A program made the position numbers and the translations under genes. Below are positions 5,795 to 8,144 of a stretch of DNA of 8,144 bases, one piece after another. The notes under the pieces were generated by a model that made no database searches, was not told where the DNA came from, and worked only from the letters and a program-made list of their open reading frames with translations. Source of the DNA: an uncultured Selenomonadaceae bacterium (GTDB lineage Bacteria; Bacillota; Negativicutes; Selenomonadales; Selenomonadaceae); the NCBI GenBank assembly GCA_902782705.1, contig CACZOL010000055.1:1-8144 (forward strand). The letters run 5' to 3'. Positions within the stretch are counted from its first letter, which is position 1. Each line of letters opens with the position of its first letter.

Positions 5795-7018
5795 TCACTC
5801 TTTCGGACGAAACGGCGGTATCGTTCGGCCGTCGTCCGTATGCATGATGAGCGGCGGAATTTCCGTCCGTCGATGTTGAATGAAATCCGGCAGTTGGATA
5901 TCCAGTTCCTGCACTGTAGGTTTTCCCTGTACCTGCGTCTCTTCCGGAGCGGCCGCCGCTTTCGATGCCGCCGGCCTTTTCCCTAGCGGCTGCCGTCGCG
6001 CCACAGTCGACTGCTCCGCCTTTACCTTCGGCGTACGATATGCATCGGCGCTGTCGACAAAATCGGTCGCGACCAGCGTCGCACGCACAGAGCCGCTCAA
6101 GGTCGTATCCTCGATAACGCCGAAAATAACATTGACGTCGGGATGCGTATGCGCCGCCACGTACTCCATCGCCTCGTTGACGTCGAAAAGAGGAAGTGAG
6201 GAATCGCCGCTGATATTCAAGATCAAGCCGCGCGCGCCTCTCAGCTCGCGTTCGACCAGCGGGCTCTCAATCGCACGCTGCACGGCCTCGACGACGCTTC
6301 CGTTCTTACTCTCGCCGATACCGAGAAGCGCGTCGCTGGACGTACTTTGACGGAAAATAGAAACCACGTCGGCAAAATCCACGTTTACGACGCCCGTCGT
6401 CAAAATCACTTCGGAAATGCAGAGAATCGCTTGCCGCAAAATACCGTCCGCCGCTTTGAAGGAATCCACCAGCGACATTCTCTTGTTTTCCGGCAGTTTC
6501 ATCAAATTGTCGTTGTGTACGACAATGAGCGCGTCCAAATATTCCCTGAGCGATTCGATACCGTCCTCGGCAATGCGCATCTTCCTTTTCCCTTCAAAGG
6601 AAAACGGCGCCGTGACTACGCCGATGGACAGGATGCCCAGCCGCTTGATGGTCTGCGCAACAACAGGCGCTGCGCCCGTCCCGACGCCGCCGCCCATGCC
6701 CGCCGTAACAAACACAAGATCGGCGTCGCGAATCGCCCGTTCCAGCTTGGCGATATCGCTTTTCGCCGCTCGCTCCCCAAGCTCGGCAACGCCGCCCGTG
6801 CCGCGTCCTTTCGTCATCTTATCGCCGATCTGCACGGTATCGACGCCCGCATCGTTCAAAACCGAAAGCTGCTTCATATCCGTATTGACGGCAATCAATT
6901 CGATGCCCGGAATCCTGTCTTCTGCCAGCCTGAGCAGGACGCTGTTTCCGCCGCCGCCCACACCGATGACCTTGATCCGGATGATGGCTTTTCGTATATC
7001 CGCCGCTAAAGTCTCCAC
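5795..7018 (-). CDS. ftsZ: FtsZ-family tubulin-like GTPase, divergent
   Basis: FtsZ polymerises with GTP into the cytokinetic ring. The protein is 407 aa from the GTG at 7018, which has GAGGGAGG 8 nt upstream. A GTG at 7036 opens the frame earlier but lies within that binding site. Visible family features are IGVGGGGNSV (18-27), AVNTD (43-47), the glycine box (108-115), FSFEG (139-143), LRQAILCIS (194-202) and the T7 loop NVDFADV (212-218) with the catalytic acids Asp214 and Asp217. Departures from the consensus are clear. The glycine box reads GGGVGTG with Val112 in place of the phosphate-contacting Thr, the AGANPE-type motif is TGGVAE (74-79), and PNDRL is HNDNL (168-172). A linker of about 50 residues ends in ELDIQLPDFIQHRR, like the partner-binding tail peptide, followed by 23 further residues with IPPFRPKE at the end. 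No ftsA, ftsQ or mur genes adjoin it. It may be a second FtsZ. Confidence 0.93.
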   Translation of the reverse strand: METLAADIRKAIIRIKVIGVGGGGNSVLLRLAEDRIPGIELIAVNTDMKQLSVLNDAGVDTVQIGDKMTKGRGTGGVAELGERAAKSDIAKLERAIRDADLVFVTAGMGGGVGTGAAPVVAQTIKRLGILSIGVVTAPFSFEGKRKMRIAEDGIESLREYLDALIVVHNDNLMKLPENKRMSLVDSFKAADGILRQAILCISEVILTTGVVNVDFADVVSIFRQSTSSDALLGIGESKNGSVVEAVQRAIESPLVERELRGARGLILNISGDSSLPLFDVNEAMEYVAAHTHPDVNVIFGVIEDTTLSGSVRATLVATDFVDSADAYRTPKVKAEQSTVARRQPLGKRPAASKAAAAPEETQVQGKPTVQELDIQLPDFIQHRRTEIPPLIMHTDDGRTIPPFRPKE

Positions 7019-7026
7019 AGGGTAAA

Positions 7027-7034
7027 CCTCCCTC
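7027..7034 (-). promoter_or_regulatory. Ribosome binding site deciding the ftsZ start
   Basis: GAGGGAGG on the minus strand lies 8 nt before GTG at 7018. The alternative GTG at 7036 overlaps this site and has no binding sequence of its own, so the 407-aa protein is preferred. Confidence 0.8.
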
Positions 7035-7102
7035 ACGGAACTTTTATCTACATATATCCTAAAATTATTTTATTCGCCGTTTGCTTATGATTTCCTTCAA
7101 AA

Positions 7103-7984
7103 TCATCGTCTTTTTTTCCACGCCTTGATCGCGTATCCGCCCGCCTGTGAAACGAGCATACCTGCGCCCATCAGTACGCACCCGATGATTTCCCGCAAAG
7201 AAAGCGTCTCGCCGAGGAGCAGCCAGCCGGCCAACGCTCCGAAGAGCGACTCGAGGCTCATGATGACCGCCGCAGGCGCCGGGTCAGCTTCCCGCTGCCC
7301 GATGATTTGAAGCGTAAACGCGACGCCGGTGGAAAACACGCCGGAATAAAAAATAGAAACCCAAGCCGCCGTAATGTCTGCCGCCTGCGCCGTCTCAAAG
7401 ATGGCCGCCATCGCCAAATTCAACAAAAACACGACGACGACTTGCGCCAGCGACATGGCGATCGCCTCAATCTTCGCGGCAAAACGGTCAATAAACAGGA
7501 TATGGGCTGTCCAGAAAAACGCGCCGCAGATTTCCAAAAAATCACCCAACCCTAAGGAAAGCCCTTCCTTCACACAAAGGAAATAAAGTCCCGTCACCGC
7601 AAGAACCGCGCCCGTCCAATGTTCAGCGCGAATGTGCTGACGCAGGAAAACGCCGGTGAGCGGTACGAGAATCAGATAGAGACAAGTCAGGAATGAAGCC
7701 TTTCCCGCCGTCGTATAAACCATGCCGTACTGCTGAAACGCGGACGCGACGAACATGATACATCCCGCCGCCGCTCCGACAGCAAAGCTCCGAGACGACG
7801 TCGCCCATCGTCCCGGGCCGCCCGAAAGTACCCAAAGACTGAATAAAGCCAATACCCCGAGGAAAAAACGCGCCGCCCCGTAAGTAAACGGCCCGAGATT
7901 TTCCATGCCGACGGACTGGGCGACAAACGTCGTGCCCCAAATGAACGCCGCAAGCAAAAGGCATCCGTTCCCCCGCCAGCGCAC
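7103..7984 (-). CDS. EamA-type DMT superfamily transporter
   Basis: This is an integral membrane protein of 293 aa, the usual size of ten-helix drug/metabolite exporters. Two EamA repeats are visible. The first starts with a helix containing AAFIWGTTFVAQS (about 11-23). The second starts with the helix beginning LGDFLEICGAFFWTAH, whose tryptophan sits at the matching place. Strongly hydrophobic stretches alternate with short loops throughout, and the protein ends in a short basic tail (KAWKKRR), placing the C-terminus in the cytoplasm. The start is GTG at 7984 with AGGAGG 8 nt upstream; a TTG two codons earlier is only 2 nt from that site. Family members export amino acids, metabolites or drugs, and the substrate cannot be read from the sequence. 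It is 84 bp upstream of ftsZ, and no functional link is evident. Confidence 0.9.
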   Translation of the reverse strand: MRWRGNGCLLLAAFIWGTTFVAQSVGMENLGPFTYGAARFFLGVLALFSLWVLSGGPGRWATSSRSFAVGAAAGCIMFVASAFQQYGMVYTTAGKASFLTCLYLILVPLTGVFLRQHIRAEHWTGAVLAVTGLYFLCVKEGLSLGLGDFLEICGAFFWTAHILFIDRFAAKIEAIAMSLAQVVVVFLLNLAMAAIFETAQAADITAAWVSIFYSGVFSTGVAFTLQIIGQREADPAPAAVIMSLESLFGALAGWLLLGETLSLREIIGCVLMGAGMLVSQAGGYAIKAWKKRR

Positions 7985-7992
7985 AAGCAAAA

Positions 7993-7998
7993 CCTCCT
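7993..7998 (-). promoter_or_regulatory. Ribosome binding site deciding the transporter start
   Basis: AGGAGG on the minus strand is 8 nt before GTG at 7984 but only 2 nt before the in-frame TTG at 7990, favouring the GTG start. Confidence 0.8.
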
Positions 7999-8002
7999 AT
8001 AA

Positions 8003-8037
8003 CAAAAGAAAAGCCGACGGGAAAATCCGTCAGCTTT
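8003..8037 (-). terminator. Intrinsic terminator after tRNA-Ala
   Basis: On the minus strand AAAGCTGACGG (8037-8027) pairs with CCGTCGGCTTT (8020-8010), an 11-bp stem with one G-U pair and a 6-nt loop. The stem runs into TTTTCTTTT. It ends the tRNA transcript 14 bp after the CCA end. It lies directly upstream of the transporter ribosome binding site, so that gene either depends on read-through or has a promoter I cannot see. Confidence 0.85.
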
Positions 8038-8050
8038 CACTAATTTTCGA

Positions 8051-8126
8051 TGGTGGAGACGAGGGGGATCGAACCCCTGACCTCCTGCATGCCATGCAGG
8101 CGCTCTCCCAGCAGAGCTACGCCTCC
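8051..8126 (-). tRNA. tRNA-Ala, anticodon GGC, with atypical A3-U70 and U14
   Basis: This is a complete 76-nt cloverleaf with encoded CCA. The acceptor stem is GGAGGCG with CGTCTCC, the D arm GCTC/GAGC, the anticodon stem CCTGC/GCAGG with loop ATGGCAT (anticodon GGC, reading GCC/GCU), and the T arm AGGGG/CCCCT with loop TTCGATC. Discriminator base is A73. The anticodon arm and variable region match bacterial tRNA-Ala(GGC). Two positions are unexpected. The 3:70 pair is A-U rather than the G-U pair that alanyl-tRNA synthetase normally recognises, and the only acceptor-stem G-U is at 5:68. Base 14 is U instead of the near-invariant A that pairs with U8. A functional gene is likely because all stems are intact and a terminator follows, but a degenerating copy cannot be ruled out. 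Confidence 0.93.
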
Positions 8127-8144
8127 GTTCAACGTACTTTGCCA

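Noticed and set aside
7019..7102. A promoter for ftsZ in the AT-rich gap
   Set aside because: The gap is AT-rich and has TATATG, but I found no -35 at suitable spacing, so I do not call a promoter.
7084..7118. Hairpin ATGATTT/AAATCAT with a T run on the plus strand, as a terminator
   Set aside because: The stem is 7 bp and AT-rich, no plus-strand gene precedes it, and the T run is the reverse of lysine codons in the transporter tail. On the minus strand no T run follows.
1..8144. CRISPR array, prophage, insertion-sequence transposase or toxin-antitoxin genes
   Set aside because: No regularly spaced repeats and no matching coding sequences are visible on either strand.

Overview
The window looks like chromosomal DNA of a Bacillota bacterium, and a Negativicute of the Selenomonas type is my best guess. 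I base this on the moderately high GC, a T-box leader, strong GGAGG ribosome binding sites with frequent GTG starts, and a recR-bofA-spoVD gene string. The lineage is an inference; no rRNA is present to confirm it. Every gene I can support is read from the minus strand, so transcription runs from right to left.

Right to left the layout is as follows. A tRNA-Ala (anticodon GGC) carries two unusual bases and is followed by a good intrinsic terminator. Next is an EamA-type drug/metabolite exporter (7103-7984). Then comes a divergent ftsZ (5795-7018) that is not accompanied by ftsA, ftsQ or mur genes. A GC-rich hairpin separates it from dnaX (3820-5688), which encodes the clamp-loader subunit. 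A 280-bp gap follows. It holds a good sigma-A-type promoter and a 160-bp near-full-length palindrome that looks like a small mobile or repeat element. Downstream of it, ybaB, recR, bofA and spoVD (3539 down to 266) form a tight string with gaps of 0, 51 and 28 bp, closed by a very strong terminator. At the left edge, a leucine-type T-box leader begins just after that terminator. It continues off the window, presumably into leuS or a leucine biosynthesis gene.

Functionally, dnaX-ybaB-recR is the conserved Bacillota replication/repair string, and bofA beside recR is also the Bacillus order. The transpeptidase gene spoVD is normally in the division and cell wall cluster and here sits behind bofA. 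Together with the isolated ftsZ, this suggests that cell-division genes have been rearranged or duplicated in this lineage.

The points most worth a second look are the tRNA-Ala lacking G3-U70 and A14, the FtsZ with a changed GTP-binding signature and a doubled C-terminal peptide motif, and the 160-bp palindrome in the ybaB leader. I see no CRISPR array, phage genes, toxin-antitoxin pair or insertion-sequence transposase.
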